A stretch of DNA of 64,000 bases. Origin: a virus. Below, piece after piece: positions 24,517 through 34,481 of the stretch. Each line of letters opens with the position of its first letter. Position 1 is the stretch's first letter. The notes under the pieces were generated by a model. The model was not told where the DNA came from and did no database searches. It was given only the letters and a program-made list of their open reading frames with translations. Made by a program: the position numbers and the translations under genes. Location of the stretch: the IMG/VR virus record IMGVR_UViG_3300045972_000791, positions 1-64,000 of that record; one strand, given 5' to 3'.

Positions 24517-25689
24517 AATAATATTGACGTATTAACTGGTTTATATTGTAAGACTGAGATTATGGATAAAGCATGTCCATTTATCGAAGAGATGTATGAT
24601 TGGAGTAGGGAAAAGGTTGTTACATACCTAGATAAAAACTCAGAAAATGACTTTGTATATATCGAATACTCTTATAAAGAATTAGGTAGAAGTGAAGCTT
24701 GGTTTAGGACGCAATGTCGTCAGTTGCTTGGAGATACGCTTAAAATCAAACGAGAAATACTTCTTGAATGGACTAAAGCCTCAGATACTTCTCCATTTAC
24801 AGAAGATCAACTTCAGGCTATAGATGATAAACTACTAGAAGAGGTTGGAACTATAACATTAAGAGAATACTATACTCTCCATCTTATAGATTTCATAAAG
24901 AAAGATAAAGTATATCTAGTTGGTCTTGACCTTGCAGGTGGTCTTGATAGAGATGAATCAGCTATAGTTATCGTTGATCCAGATACTTCTCTACCAGTTG
25001 GTTTCTTTCATAATAATAAAATAGATACTGATGAACTATATCTATTAGCTCAAGAGCTTATTGAAAGCTACTTACCTAGATCAATTCTTATACCTGAAAG
25101 AAACTCTTATGGTTTACCATTCTGTCAACGATGGATGAAATCTAAATTAGAGAAAAATTTATTCTTTCATTCAAGAGAGAAAGCAGAAAAAAGAGTTGGT
25201 CAGGCAACATCTAAAACTAGACTTAAAGTATATGGTATCGATACTACTGCTAAGTCTCGTGATTTAATGATTGACATTCTTAAAAAGGATGTTGTAGAAC
25301 ATCCGGAGTTCTTCAGAATAAAGAAGCTATATGATCAAGTTCGCAATCTTGAGAGAACTAAGAATGGAAAGATAGAACACTCTTCACATAGTCATGACGA
25401 TATTCTATTTGCATATTTAATGTGTAGATATGCCATGTGGTATCATATGGATATCTTAGGTAAATATTTCCTAAAGGTAAATATCCAGAGAAGAAATGTA
25501 TCTCATATGGAAATAGTTGGATCTAATAATGAAAGAGCTGTAGAAAGTAGAGAATTATTAATGCAACCTATAATGCAACCAATTGAAAGTCCCTTAAGTA
25601 CAATGACAGCTACAGGTGGACTTAAATTGGCAAAAAGATCTAACTTAATAAGCGTAATTAATTTAAATAATGATGATGGAGGAAGATAA
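24517..25689 (+). CDS. terL: terminase large subunit, exon 2
   Basis: Nuclease half of the packaging motor, 390 residues. Begins AAT AAT ATT GAC directly after the intron's final G. RNase H-like nuclease acidic residues: LVGLDLAGGLDRDESA (first Asp), ILIPERNSYG (Glu) and SHSHDDILFA (third Asp), each in the normal order. The upstream part (VYIEYSYKELGRSEAWF) is the usual hinge region before the nuclease. It ends exactly before the next ATG at 25690. A frame open back to a TTG at 24493 is intron RNA and should not be used. Confidence 0.85.
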   Translation, partial: NNIDVLTGLYCKTEIMDKACPFIEEMYDWSREKVVTYLDKNSENDFVYIEYSYKELGRSEAWFRTQCRQLLGDTLKIKREILLEWTKASDTSPFTEDQLQAIDDKLLEEVGTITLREYYTLHLIDFIKKDKVYLVGLDLAGGLDRDESAIVIVDPDTSLPVGFFHNNKIDTDELYLLAQELIESYLPRSILIPERNSYGLPFCQRWMKSKLEKNLFFHSREKAEKRVGQATSKTRLKVYGIDTTAKSRDLMIDILKKDVVEHPEFFRIKKLYDQVRNLERTKNGKIEHSSHSHDDILFAYLMCRYAMWYHMDILGKYFLKVNIQRRNVSHMEIVGSNNERAVESRELLMQPIMQPIESPLSTMTATGGLKLAKRSNLISVINLNNDDGGR

Positions 25690-26478
25690 ATGTTATCTCA
25701 AGCTGGATTTGAAGATTTTGATGATACCAATCATCAGAATGAAGATTTTGATATGGATGAGCTAAATAATTTATCCGCAGGTATTATAGGTGCATCAGTC
25801 CTAGATCAATTAAGAGGGGATATTGAATTAACTAAATCCCCTACTAACTTTTTAGGTATATTAGATGATAGGATTAAATATCTATTACAGATTAATTATG
25901 GTAATGATGATGTTATTATTAAGATTAAATCTGCAGAATTAGAATTTTATACTAATATAGCCATAGAAGTAGCAAAGCATTTAAGTGTTTCATTAGATGG
26001 TCTTGACCTTGAACCAACAATACCATCTATTTATAAGAGAAAAATTAAATCATTGTATAATTTTCTAATTATATATCGATTTAATAATCTTATGAGTGTG
26101 TATTATACATATATACTAAACCATAGGAAAGATATTGCTAAAGAACTCAGACCTTATACTGATAAAAAGGATATTACTGTAGGTAATATGCGTAAACAGA
26201 TTAAGAATTTTGATGATATTTCTATACTATATAATTTATCTGAAATCATTGATCATCTAGCTGTAGATGATATGAAGATGGATGAATTTATTGATTTATT
26301 AACTACTGCTGATGGTGACTCGGTAGACACTTATCTTTCCGTTGAGTGTTTAACTGGATGCAGTATTCCTAAACCACTTGAGACTTATTCTTCATTTGTT
26401 ACTAACAATGATGATTTAAGATCTTCATTGGAAAATGAACTATTATTCCACTTAAATTCTACATTTGAAAGGAAATGA
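25690..26478 (+). CDS. hypothetical protein, 262 residues, connector region
   Basis: Acidic N-terminus then a mainly helical body. The start follows the terminase stop without a gap. Lies in the terminase-to-sheath interval where T4-like phages place neck and connector genes, but no family is recognised. Confidence 0.55.
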   Translation: MLSQAGFEDFDDTNHQNEDFDMDELNNLSAGIIGASVLDQLRGDIELTKSPTNFLGILDDRIKYLLQINYGNDDVIIKIKSAELEFYTNIAIEVAKHLSVSLDGLDLEPTIPSIYKRKIKSLYNFLIIYRFNNLMSVYYTYILNHRKDIAKELRPYTDKKDITVGNMRKQIKNFDDISILYNLSEIIDHLAVDDMKMDEFIDLLTTADGDSVDTYLSVECLTGCSIPKPLETYSSFVTNNDDLRSSLENELLFHLNSTFERK

Positions 26479-26479
26479 A

Positions 26480-27076
26480 ATGTCGGGGAGAACCTATCCA
26501 AGAAGTATAATGCAAGCAGCCATTGAGACTCATGGTAAGCAAACAGTGAATGATGCTATTAAAGATATTGCTATGGGTGAGATTAGCATCAAAGATCAAA
26601 TTGATGAAAATTTTGACCCAAACAAGCCAGTAGTTGAATCATCTGAGATTAGAGTTATGGCTAAAGAAGCAATGGTAGATGGAATGGATACTGAAGCCAG
26701 TATCAAACTTAGAAAACTTGCAGATGAAATAGATAATGTTGATAGTCTAGACAATCTTATGGATAAATCGCTTATTCCAACTATTGATAAGTGGAAACAG
26801 TCTTTAAGTTCTCAAAATGAAATAATTGAAAAAGTACATAAAAAATTTAATAAGAACAGAAAATACACCTTTCTTATGATGGATACTTTTAGTAATATTA
26901 AGGAAGATTTAAATTCTGATTTTGATTTATTTAAGTCTGTAGTATATGCATATATGAATAAGAAAAGCTGTGAAGAATTATCGCAATTCCAACCAAAAAT
27001 CATGTTTAAAATAAGAACTAGAGACGCTTCCCTCATTGAAAGAGCTAAAGAGGTAGTGAATTTCTACAGGGGATAA
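26480..27076 (+). CDS. hypothetical protein, 198 residues, connector region
   Basis: Starts MSGRTYPRSIM with GAAAGGAAATG upstream; an in-frame ATG five codons earlier lies in the previous gene's end. Acidic, helical protein with a Lys-rich centre. No family recognised; probably neck or head-completion by position. Confidence 0.55.
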   Translation: MSGRTYPRSIMQAAIETHGKQTVNDAIKDIAMGEISIKDQIDENFDPNKPVVESSEIRVMAKEAMVDGMDTEASIKLRKLADEIDNVDSLDNLMDKSLIPTIDKWKQSLSSQNEIIEKVHKKFNKNRKYTFLMMDTFSNIKEDLNSDFDLFKSVVYAYMNKKSCEELSQFQPKIMFKIRTRDASLIERAKEVVNFYRG

Positions 27077-27078
27077 AT

Positions 27079-27795
27079 ATGGATTTCCTTAAAGAAGTAA
27101 ATGGTTCAATTATTTGTAATACATCAGAAATAAATGTCTATATAGACAAAGATTATTTTGAGAATGGATTATCGGTTGAGATGGGTGATGGTATAAAAAC
27201 GATAGGTCTTTTTTATATTGGAGTTAAATCATCACCAACATCTAATGAACAAATTCATCGTATAAATATACCTGCTTTCGTAAAGATAAACTTCCCAAAT
27301 AGATTTGAATCATCTAATGTATTTGAAGGAAAAGACTTAGCACATTATGAATGTGCTAAGTTATCGCAGGGTGATGTATTTATTTATACGACAAATCATG
27401 TTCAAAGTATCGATTCATGTATTGCCTTTCTTAAAGCCTTCAATCTAGCTAAGATACCATCTGCAATACCATATGATGATCTTGTAAAGATGTATAAGGG
27501 TGCAGGTGAGTATAATGGTATTAACTTTGGTGTACCATCACTAATTGTCGAAATCATTATATCTGAATTATGTAGAAATAGTACAAATATAAATGAGCCA
27601 TATCGTTTAGTAGCTGGAACTGGTAAGCAAGGTTCATATAAGATGATTCCAATCAAGAAGATAGCTGAAGTTAGTTCTGTTTTCAATGCTATAGCATTCG
27701 AGAACATGAATCAAGCTATTCAATCATCTGTAAAAATCACAAGAAGTGGTAAGACTCAAAAGGTTTCACCAGTTGAGAAAACCATTTTTTACTGA
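27079..27795 (+). CDS. hypothetical protein, 238 residues, connector or tail-completion region
   Basis: Beta-rich N-terminal half, helical middle, no motif recognised. Two-base gap to the previous gene. It ends about 110 bases before the sheath gene, which probably has its own promoter in that gap. Possible neck, sheath-terminator or tail-completion protein by order only. Confidence 0.55.
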   Translation: MDFLKEVNGSIICNTSEINVYIDKDYFENGLSVEMGDGIKTIGLFYIGVKSSPTSNEQIHRINIPAFVKINFPNRFESSNVFEGKDLAHYECAKLSQGDVFIYTTNHVQSIDSCIAFLKAFNLAKIPSAIPYDDLVKMYKGAGEYNGINFGVPSLIVEIIISELCRNSTNINEPYRLVAGTGKQGSYKMIPIKKIAEVSSVFNAIAFENMNQAIQSSVKITRSGKTQKVSPVEKTIFY

Positions 27796-27907
27796 TTAAA
27801 AAATGTATGAATCTATGCACTAAAAAGCCAACAAAGTATTGAACGATAGTAAACATTTAGCGGTGTCACTCTATCGAAATACAAATCTTTAAGAAAGGAA
27901 AAGAATT

Positions 27908-30292
27908 ATGGAATATTTGCATCCATCAATTGCTACCCGTATCATTGATAACAGCATAATTTTTATGGCAGCTCAAGGGCTAACTAATCTTTATTCTGTT
28001 ATTACTGCTGACAAGGGTAAGGACAACGTGGTACAATACATGACGTCCCCCACCGAATTCTTATTTGAATACGGTAATCCTAGCATCGGCAAGCACGGAC
28101 AGCAGAATAACAACCTCTATCAGTGGTTAAACACCAGTGGTGGAGCCTATGTACTCCGTGTACTTCCTCCTGATGCCACCTACGCTAACCTTGTCTATGA
28201 ATTGAATTACAAACTTGCAGCACCTGCCAATGGTGATAATACCAACAGTCATCTTTATTTTAAACCTGCATTTAACTCATTTGAATCTGCTAAGACACGA
28301 GATATGGTTGAAACTTATTTGACCACAAAATATGAGTTGACTAGTGAAGGCTTACCAGTAGTTGTTGGTAATAATAAAGTGAATCTATCTGCAGATACTG
28401 ATGGCTTTACTGTTAAACGTATTGTTGCATTTTTACCTAAAGCTCGTGGTAAGTACTATGAAAATCTTGGTGTAAAAATGTCTGTTGTAGATAATTACGA
28501 CAGTACGTATGACTTCCGTTTGTTCAATATTGAAGTAGTTGAGAAATTCCCAGGTGGTGGATATAGTACTGTTGAAGGTCCATATCTTGTATCATTTGCA
28601 CCTGATGCTATTTCTCTTTCACAGGAGTCATTGTACATCAGCAACGTAATGTCAAAATACAGTAAGTATTTTGAAGCAGTTGTTAATCAGTCTGCTCTTG
28701 ATGATATTGCTGCTGTAATTGATACCTTTAATGCTATGACTTTCCCAAGTCCTATAGCTGGAAAGAGTGTTTATTCTGATGTTAACCCTAACCTCATAGA
28801 CATTCTTACAGGTACACACCTCAATAAGACTAATGGTGTACGTTATGTTAATGCATATAAAGCTGTACTTGATTGTGGTGAAGGTGTTGATGCTGATTTG
28901 AATAAAAATGAGCAGATCATCATTACTCTTGAGAACTCTGATGGACAGCAGGAAAAGTTTACTATCACTGCAGGTGCAACTTTAGCTACTGCAGAAGAAA
29001 TTGCTATTGAAGTTAAAAAAGTAATCGATCCTAGCGTAAACTATGAGGCAACCGTTATTGGTGGTCGTGTAGCTATTACTAATATCGATTCTACTGAAAC
29101 TTTTAAAGTAATTGGTTTGTCACTAGTTGTAGCTAATCCTTCACCTATAAGTAATCCTAATCAACTTATTGCAGCTGTTAAGATCACTAAAGCTATTCCA
29201 CTTGTTTCCTTCTTGAATTCTTCAAGTTTGGAAGTTATAAGTGAATTGTCTGATCCTAATGATCCTAAGAGTCCTAAGAAATCTATGGATGATATTGCTG
29301 CAGAGTACATGATTGAACTTCCAGCTGGTAGTGAATTATTCAGTGGTGTACAGAGTCTTAATGATATTTCTTTCCTTCAGAATGGTTCTGATGGTAAGAT
29401 CTTTACAAAAGCAGAGTTTGATTTACTTTCTCCTGCTGAAAAGACTGCTGCATTTACTAAAGATATGCTTCTTGCTCGTGGTTTTGGACAGGGTGGTTAC
29501 ATTGACCCTACCGTTACTAATAAGAAGGAAGTTGTTATTGATGTAGTTATGGACTCCAATTACAATGATTCTGTAAAAGGCGCTATAGTTACGTTCTGCA
29601 GTGAAATTCGTGGTGACTGTATTGCCATCATCGATACTAACTTCACTGCTACTCCTCAACAGGCACTTGATTGGAGGAAATTAAATCCTTTCTCTACATT
29701 CTATGCTTCAATCTTTACACAAGATTTTATTGTTGATGATGCATTCTCTGGTAGTGAGATTAAAGTTACATCTACTTACTTCCTTGCATCAAAAATTCCT
29801 AACATTGATGAGCAATACGGTTTACAGTATCCTTTCGTTGGTCCACGTAGGGGTACTATTTCTGGCTTTAAGAAAATGAGCTGGAATCCTACTGAGCCTC
29901 AAAAGGAATTGTTGTACAAGCGTCAGATCAACTATGTTGAGTCTGATATTAAACGTACTAAATTTGGTTCACAGTTAACGTCACAGACTGTTGTTTCTGC
30001 TCTATCTAACATCAATGCAGTACGTACTTTGTTGCGTATTAAACGTGATGTTGAGACTTTGGCTGAAGATTATCAATTTGAATTTGGTGATCCGCAGACT
30101 TATTCCAACTTCCAGTACAATCTTAATACGTACTTACAGCGTTGGGTTGCAAACCGTGCCTGTTCTATTATTAAAGGTCAGGTATATGCATCGGCTTATG
30201 ACAAGCAGCAGAAAATTGCCCGTGTCCGTATTGACTTAACATTCAATTATGTCATTGAGAGAATTCTCATTGACCTAGTTGTGAATCGATAA
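27908..30292 (+). CDS. tail sheath protein (probable)
   Basis: 794 residues, highly expressed codon pattern. N-terminal features resemble contractile-tail sheath proteins: SPTEFLFEYGNPSIGKHG and NNNLYQWLNTSGGAYVLRVL near 47-85, which fit the sheath 'f.G....sl..aV..ff.nGG..v.vvrv' core. A long insertion domain follows (about 100-500), then the conserved C-terminal part ending VIERILIDLVVNR. It contracts around the tail tube during injection. Good AAGAAAGGAA ribosome site. Next gene is the probable tube, 15 bases away. Confidence 0.75.
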   Translation: MEYLHPSIATRIIDNSIIFMAAQGLTNLYSVITADKGKDNVVQYMTSPTEFLFEYGNPSIGKHGQQNNNLYQWLNTSGGAYVLRVLPPDATYANLVYELNYKLAAPANGDNTNSHLYFKPAFNSFESAKTRDMVETYLTTKYELTSEGLPVVVGNNKVNLSADTDGFTVKRIVAFLPKARGKYYENLGVKMSVVDNYDSTYDFRLFNIEVVEKFPGGGYSTVEGPYLVSFAPDAISLSQESLYISNVMSKYSKYFEAVVNQSALDDIAAVIDTFNAMTFPSPIAGKSVYSDVNPNLIDILTGTHLNKTNGVRYVNAYKAVLDCGEGVDADLNKNEQIIITLENSDGQQEKFTITAGATLATAEEIAIEVKKVIDPSVNYEATVIGGRVAITNIDSTETFKVIGLSLVVANPSPISNPNQLIAAVKITKAIPLVSFLNSSSLEVISELSDPNDPKSPKKSMDDIAAEYMIELPAGSELFSGVQSLNDISFLQNGSDGKIFTKAEFDLLSPAEKTAAFTKDMLLARGFGQGGYIDPTVTNKKEVVIDVVMDSNYNDSVKGAIVTFCSEIRGDCIAIIDTNFTATPQQALDWRKLNPFSTFYASIFTQDFIVDDAFSGSEIKVTSTYFLASKIPNIDEQYGLQYPFVGPRRGTISGFKKMSWNPTEPQKELLYKRQINYVESDIKRTKFGSQLTSQTVVSALSNINAVRTLLRIKRDVETLAEDYQFEFGDPQTYSNFQYNLNTYLQRWVANRACSIIKGQVYASAYDKQQKIARVRIDLTFNYVIERILIDLVVNR

Positions 30293-30306
30293 GGGGGTAA
30301 TATAAA

Positions 30307-31071
30307 ATGGCCGATAATATGTTTACGCTTCAACCAGACTCCAATGAAGCCTATGGGGTTTCTGAGTTTGGTAATATGGAAGGTAATCCAGACTATTACA
30401 GAGGATGGTTTAACACTGTTCAACAGCACGTTGATCCACTTATCACTGGCTATGCATTTGTTAAGTGGTATGATCTTCCTACTTGGGTTACTGATTTCAA
30501 CAGTCAGTTTACTAACTTAACTGAGAAAAACCTCAGAGCTTTTGACTTGCCTGGAGATATTGAGATTAATAAAATCTCAAGTCAGGCTGGTTTCTCTACT
30601 GAGGAGACTGAGTTTGCTGGCAGCATTGGTAAACCAACTGGCTTTCAGATGACTCATAAAGAGTTTTCAGGTAGTCCTATTCGTCATGCATATTCACATT
30701 GGGTTTCTGGCATTCGTGATCCTAAGACTGGTGTTGCAACTTACCCACTATTCTCAGGTCTTGAGTATGCTGCAGTCAACCATACTGGTAGCCTTTTGTA
30801 TGTTATGACCCGTCCTGACGCTACAAACTTTGATAATGCAGCTATTATTGAATTTGCAGCTTACTTTACTAATGTTATGCCTACCAAGATTCCTCTTGGT
30901 CACTTGAACTTCTCTGCAGGTAGTAATGATGCACAGGAGATTCAGATGAGCTTCACAGGTATGATGCACTTTGGTCAGTCTGTCACTGCATTCGCTGCAG
31001 CTGAAATGCAGACTACTATTAAGGGTGTACACGGTAATTATCAGTACGATAATAACGTTGAATTCCGTTAA
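30307..31071 (+). CDS. tail tube protein (probable)
   Basis: 254 residues, highly expressed codons, GGGGGTAA before the ATG. C-terminal half includes YFTNVMPTKIPLGHLNF and EIQMSFTGMMHFGQSV, in the order strand-loop-strand seen in tube proteins of contractile tails. Directly follows the sheath gene, the standard order. A terminator of the shared type follows. Confidence 0.65.
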   Translation: MADNMFTLQPDSNEAYGVSEFGNMEGNPDYYRGWFNTVQQHVDPLITGYAFVKWYDLPTWVTDFNSQFTNLTEKNLRAFDLPGDIEINKISSQAGFSTEETEFAGSIGKPTGFQMTHKEFSGSPIRHAYSHWVSGIRDPKTGVATYPLFSGLEYAAVNHTGSLLYVMTRPDATNFDNAAIIEFAAYFTNVMPTKIPLGHLNFSAGSNDAQEIQMSFTGMMHFGQSVTAFAAAEMQTTIKGVHGNYQYDNNVEFR

Positions 31072-31078
31072 GATTAAT

Positions 31079-31117
31079 AAAATTAGCTCTATACCTTATG
31101 GGTATAGAGCTAATTTT
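31079..31117. terminator. bidirectional terminator, tube/portal junction
   Basis: 17-bp stem containing GCTCTATACC with a 5-base loop, between convergent tube and portal genes; T-run on both sides. Confidence 0.85.
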
Positions 31118-33408
31118 TAATTTATATCTTCATCATCAGATGACGGTGCATCTTCATCTGTTCCTGCATTTTCATCATCACCGCCACCACCTACATCCAT
31201 TCCTTCAGCAGGTTGGTCTGCGGCTTCACCTTCTTTGTTATTTAGATCTTCAATAGCTTTCTTCTTAGTAGCCTCTTGATTAGCCTGAATGATAGATGCT
31301 TCGAATAGTTCTTTAAACTCTTCCCATTCAACACCTGGCATTAGCTTCTTAAGTGACTCAATCCTAAAGATTCTCTTAGCATTTGGATCGATATCTACAT
31401 CACCTATCATAGCTGCAGTTATGAACTCTAAGATTGAGTTAACATTGTTAACCATATCATTCATAGATGCAGATAACAAAGTCATAGGCTTAGAGAACTT
31501 AACTTCCAACTTATCCAAGTCACCTTCTTCATATTCTTCAAGTGAAGAATATTCAGACTTATAAATCATTCTAACCATTTGAGTAAATTGCTCTGCAAAA
31601 ACAGATTGCCATGATATAACTGATCGAACAAAACGTCCATTCATCATAGTAAGTGATCTTGCAAATTCAACTTCATCTGAATAGCCTAAGAATGCTGCAG
31701 GAATACCCATACCAGATATCATAGACCTTCTAAGATAATCTAAGAAGTCATTCTCAATAGATACATCCTGTCCAGGTAATGCATCAACTTCAATAGTCTT
31801 TTCACCATTCTGCATTGGAATATAAAGGTCATTAAATGTACCTACTGAGTTCAATGCAGATGTGATATCACCTAAGTCTGAAGTTTTGAATTCTTTAGAC
31901 TTAATAGATTTAACGAATGATTGAATAGCTCCAGGTGTATCTTCATCTAAACCTGTTTCAATATAAAAGATTCGTTTCTCAGGTGCTCTTACCAATTTCT
32001 GCATAAGAGTAGATATTAAACTAGCTAGATATAGTTTTGCGGTAAATAATACTGGACTATATGCTGAACGACCATATATACTATCTCCTTCTGATCTAAA
32101 GTGAACCATTTTATCAGGAGGAATGTATGTTATACGTAGTTTCTGATCTTTATCGTAATTTGTTTTAAGAATACCATAAATAATATTCTTAAACTCAGGA
32201 TTATCCTTAACAAACTTACGATCTATCTTACTAGCTACATTCTTACTAAAAATATTAGATATTAGTCTAAGTTTAGCACCTTTGATTTGGTCTGCAACAG
32301 GGTCAGGAGCACCAATATTTGTGGTGATCAGGTCTCTAAAACGGTTGTTACCTAGAGAGTGAGTAGTACCAAATTGTGTATTTGCCCCTATTTGATCAAC
32401 ATAGTAATACCCATAGTCAACGTTGTCCAGATTTAGCTTAATAACACGCTGTGGGTCAAGAATACGTAGAATAGAACCAGATAATTCAAATGTACCATCT
32501 TTAGTCTCTTTATCTTTAATCTCTTTTGCATCATTACCTGCTTCATATAATAATACAGAAGGGTCTCGTGACATTATAACTGATTCTTGAAAGAATATTT
32601 TAATCTCTTCAGCCCAATCTATATTATCTTCACTTTTCTTACCAGTATTGGTAATGTCTTCTATTTCTTTAAATTCATTCAACAGTACCTTATCATCATC
32701 ACTAACACTGGCTTCTGTAAGAATATGGTTGGTATAGTACATTTCTTCATATTCTCTAGTTTCATCTCTGAATGCATTTTCCTCTTTTAGCATCTTACCT
32801 ATTTCATCACCATAACCAAGAACGGCTACAAAGTTATCGCCTTTCTTCATAGTATTACGAATGATTTTAGGTTGGAGGCGTTCAAGTAGATATTTCTTTT
32901 TTATTTCAGTAAGTCTTTTAGCTACTTCATTCTTCTTTTGTTCAGTAGCAGTTACATTAGTATACTCAATGTTAAATGAAGTTTTTGTAAAGTCATCAGG
33001 AGATATGATATTATCAACGAATGTGTCCAATGCCATAGCCATCTGAGGAATTAAATCATAGATTTGATCAAAGCTATGATATAGTTGAACACGGTCTTTT
33101 TCACTATAAAAAATATCGTTTACAACACCAGTGTCAGCATTATCAACTAGATCATTTACATTAACTTTCCCTTTTCCTTTTATACTCTTTCTACCACCAC
33201 CGCCTCCGCTCTTTAACATTTCTACTCGACTAAAGAACTCAGTGATATTATTTCCAGTCTCCCTCTTGTAAGCAGAGGAAATCTTACTCATAGTATCTCT
33301 TACTTTGTCGTATAGATCATTATCGGCTTTAGCTGAAGTTCCAAACATTAATTCTGAGTTAGCATCTTGTAGATCTTTTATTGTTTGAATTTCTTTTTTA
33401 TCAGACAT
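31117..33408 (-). CDS. portal protein (T4 gp20-like)
   Basis: 763 residues. Ring protein at the head vertex through which DNA enters. The C-terminal half carries the gp20 pattern: RIFYIETG, then LYIPMQNGEKTIEVDALPGQ, and later DYLRRSMISGMGIPAAFLGY with a helical end. N-terminal ~130 residues include a Gly-rich spacer. Ribosome site GGGGATC. Encoded opposite to the capsid, terminase and tail genes. A strongly acidic C-terminus (Glu/Asp) may contact the terminase or be disordered. No cleavage site identified. Confidence 0.8.
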   Translation of the reverse strand: MSDKKEIQTIKDLQDANSELMFGTSAKADNDLYDKVRDTMSKISSAYKRETGNNITEFFSRVEMLKSGGGGGRKSIKGKGKVNVNDLVDNADTGVVNDIFYSEKDRVQLYHSFDQIYDLIPQMAMALDTFVDNIISPDDFTKTSFNIEYTNVTATEQKKNEVAKRLTEIKKKYLLERLQPKIIRNTMKKGDNFVAVLGYGDEIGKMLKEENAFRDETREYEEMYYTNHILTEASVSDDDKVLLNEFKEIEDITNTGKKSEDNIDWAEEIKIFFQESVIMSRDPSVLLYEAGNDAKEIKDKETKDGTFELSGSILRILDPQRVIKLNLDNVDYGYYYVDQIGANTQFGTTHSLGNNRFRDLITTNIGAPDPVADQIKGAKLRLISNIFSKNVASKIDRKFVKDNPEFKNIIYGILKTNYDKDQKLRITYIPPDKMVHFRSEGDSIYGRSAYSPVLFTAKLYLASLISTLMQKLVRAPEKRIFYIETGLDEDTPGAIQSFVKSIKSKEFKTSDLGDITSALNSVGTFNDLYIPMQNGEKTIEVDALPGQDVSIENDFLDYLRRSMISGMGIPAAFLGYSDEVEFARSLTMMNGRFVRSVISWQSVFAEQFTQMVRMIYKSEYSSLEEYEEGDLDKLEVKFSKPMTLLSASMNDMVNNVNSILEFITAAMIGDVDIDPNAKRIFRIESLKKLMPGVEWEEFKELFEASIIQANQEATKKKAIEDLNNKEGEAADQPAEGMDVGGGGDDENAGTDEDAPSSDDEDIN

Positions 33409-33417
33409 AGTGATCCC

Positions 33418-34473
33418 CTAGTTTACATTCATATATCTCTTACATGCAGATGACAAGCTTATTATATAGCTTTTCAAGAAGTCCATCATCCCAATAATAT
33501 CGCTTATAATTGGTCCAACGTTTATAATTAAATCATTGTTGCTATACAATCCAGACTTCAATGCAATCCAATAAACGAATAATAATGATGACAGTTTACT
33601 TCTAGTTGATGTCGAATAATCAATATCGATAAATTTTTCTATTAAACTATCTATATCTGACTTAGTTAGTATATCATTATTGAATGAGATAATCCCTCTT
33701 ATTTGCTTCACATTTTCGATGGTATTATTATATGGGTAGTACCCATTAAATATATTCTCCGTGAATGAATAATCTCTAGCTAATAATGATGGTATATCAT
33801 TAATCTTAATGATTAATTTATATAGTTCGTTATTATTAATTCCTTCAACGATTCCTCTACCAAGAAATATATCAGAGTATAATTTTTTTGCAAATAACTT
33901 AGCATTAGCATCAGTTACATCATTGAAAACATCTACTGAGTTATCTGGAAAGATACTTGGTAGATCTATTTTTTCATCAACAGGAATATTTGTTCCATTA
34001 TACAATGGTTCAATTAGAGATTTAAAATCAGTATCAATCTTAGTTTCATTATCATAGTATAATCCACTAGACATTGATGCATATTCAGCAGTAAAGGCGT
34101 TAGTTAATAAATCAGACCACTTAATATATTTAAATGAATTATTAGCTGCTGTATACTCCATAATATATTTATCTAGCTGAAGAGTTTCTGTACAATATTG
34201 ATTTATATCAAATGTAACTTCTGCAGCAGTATCACTACTGTTGTATACAAATGTAAGTTCTCTATCTCTTTGATCTAAAAAGTTCACGACTTCATAGTCA
34301 TTTATAATAGGAAGAGACATCAATTCATCAATACCAATTACGCCATCACATAGATTATCAATACATCTCTGATAATTTTCTGGCAGCATATTCATTAGTC
34401 TCAGAAAGACACTCTTGTTATACTTATTTAGATTTATATTAAAGAAGTTACGAAGCACTTGTTCATCTTTCAT
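33418..34473 (-). CDS. unknown protein, paralogous N-terminal domain (copy 1)
   Basis: 351 residues. N-terminal ~70 residues share a pattern with the next two genes upstream: a helix, then DGVIGIDELMSLPII, then a hydrophobic helix. The rest is Asn/Asp/Ser-rich helical sequence. Located just upstream of portal, co-directional, nine bases away. Likely virion-associated by context; no family recognised. Confidence 0.55.
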   Translation of the reverse strand: MKDEQVLRNFFNINLNKYNKSVFLRLMNMLPENYQRCIDNLCDGVIGIDELMSLPIINDYEVVNFLDQRDRELTFVYNSSDTAAEVTFDINQYCTETLQLDKYIMEYTAANNSFKYIKWSDLLTNAFTAEYASMSSGLYYDNETKIDTDFKSLIEPLYNGTNIPVDEKIDLPSIFPDNSVDVFNDVTDANAKLFAKKLYSDIFLGRGIVEGINNNELYKLIIKINDIPSLLARDYSFTENIFNGYYPYNNTIENVKQIRGIISFNNDILTKSDIDSLIEKFIDIDYSTSTRSKLSSLLFVYWIALKSGLYSNNDLIINVGPIISDIIGMMDFLKSYIISLSSACKRYMNVN

Positions 34474-34481
34474 AATTTCAC

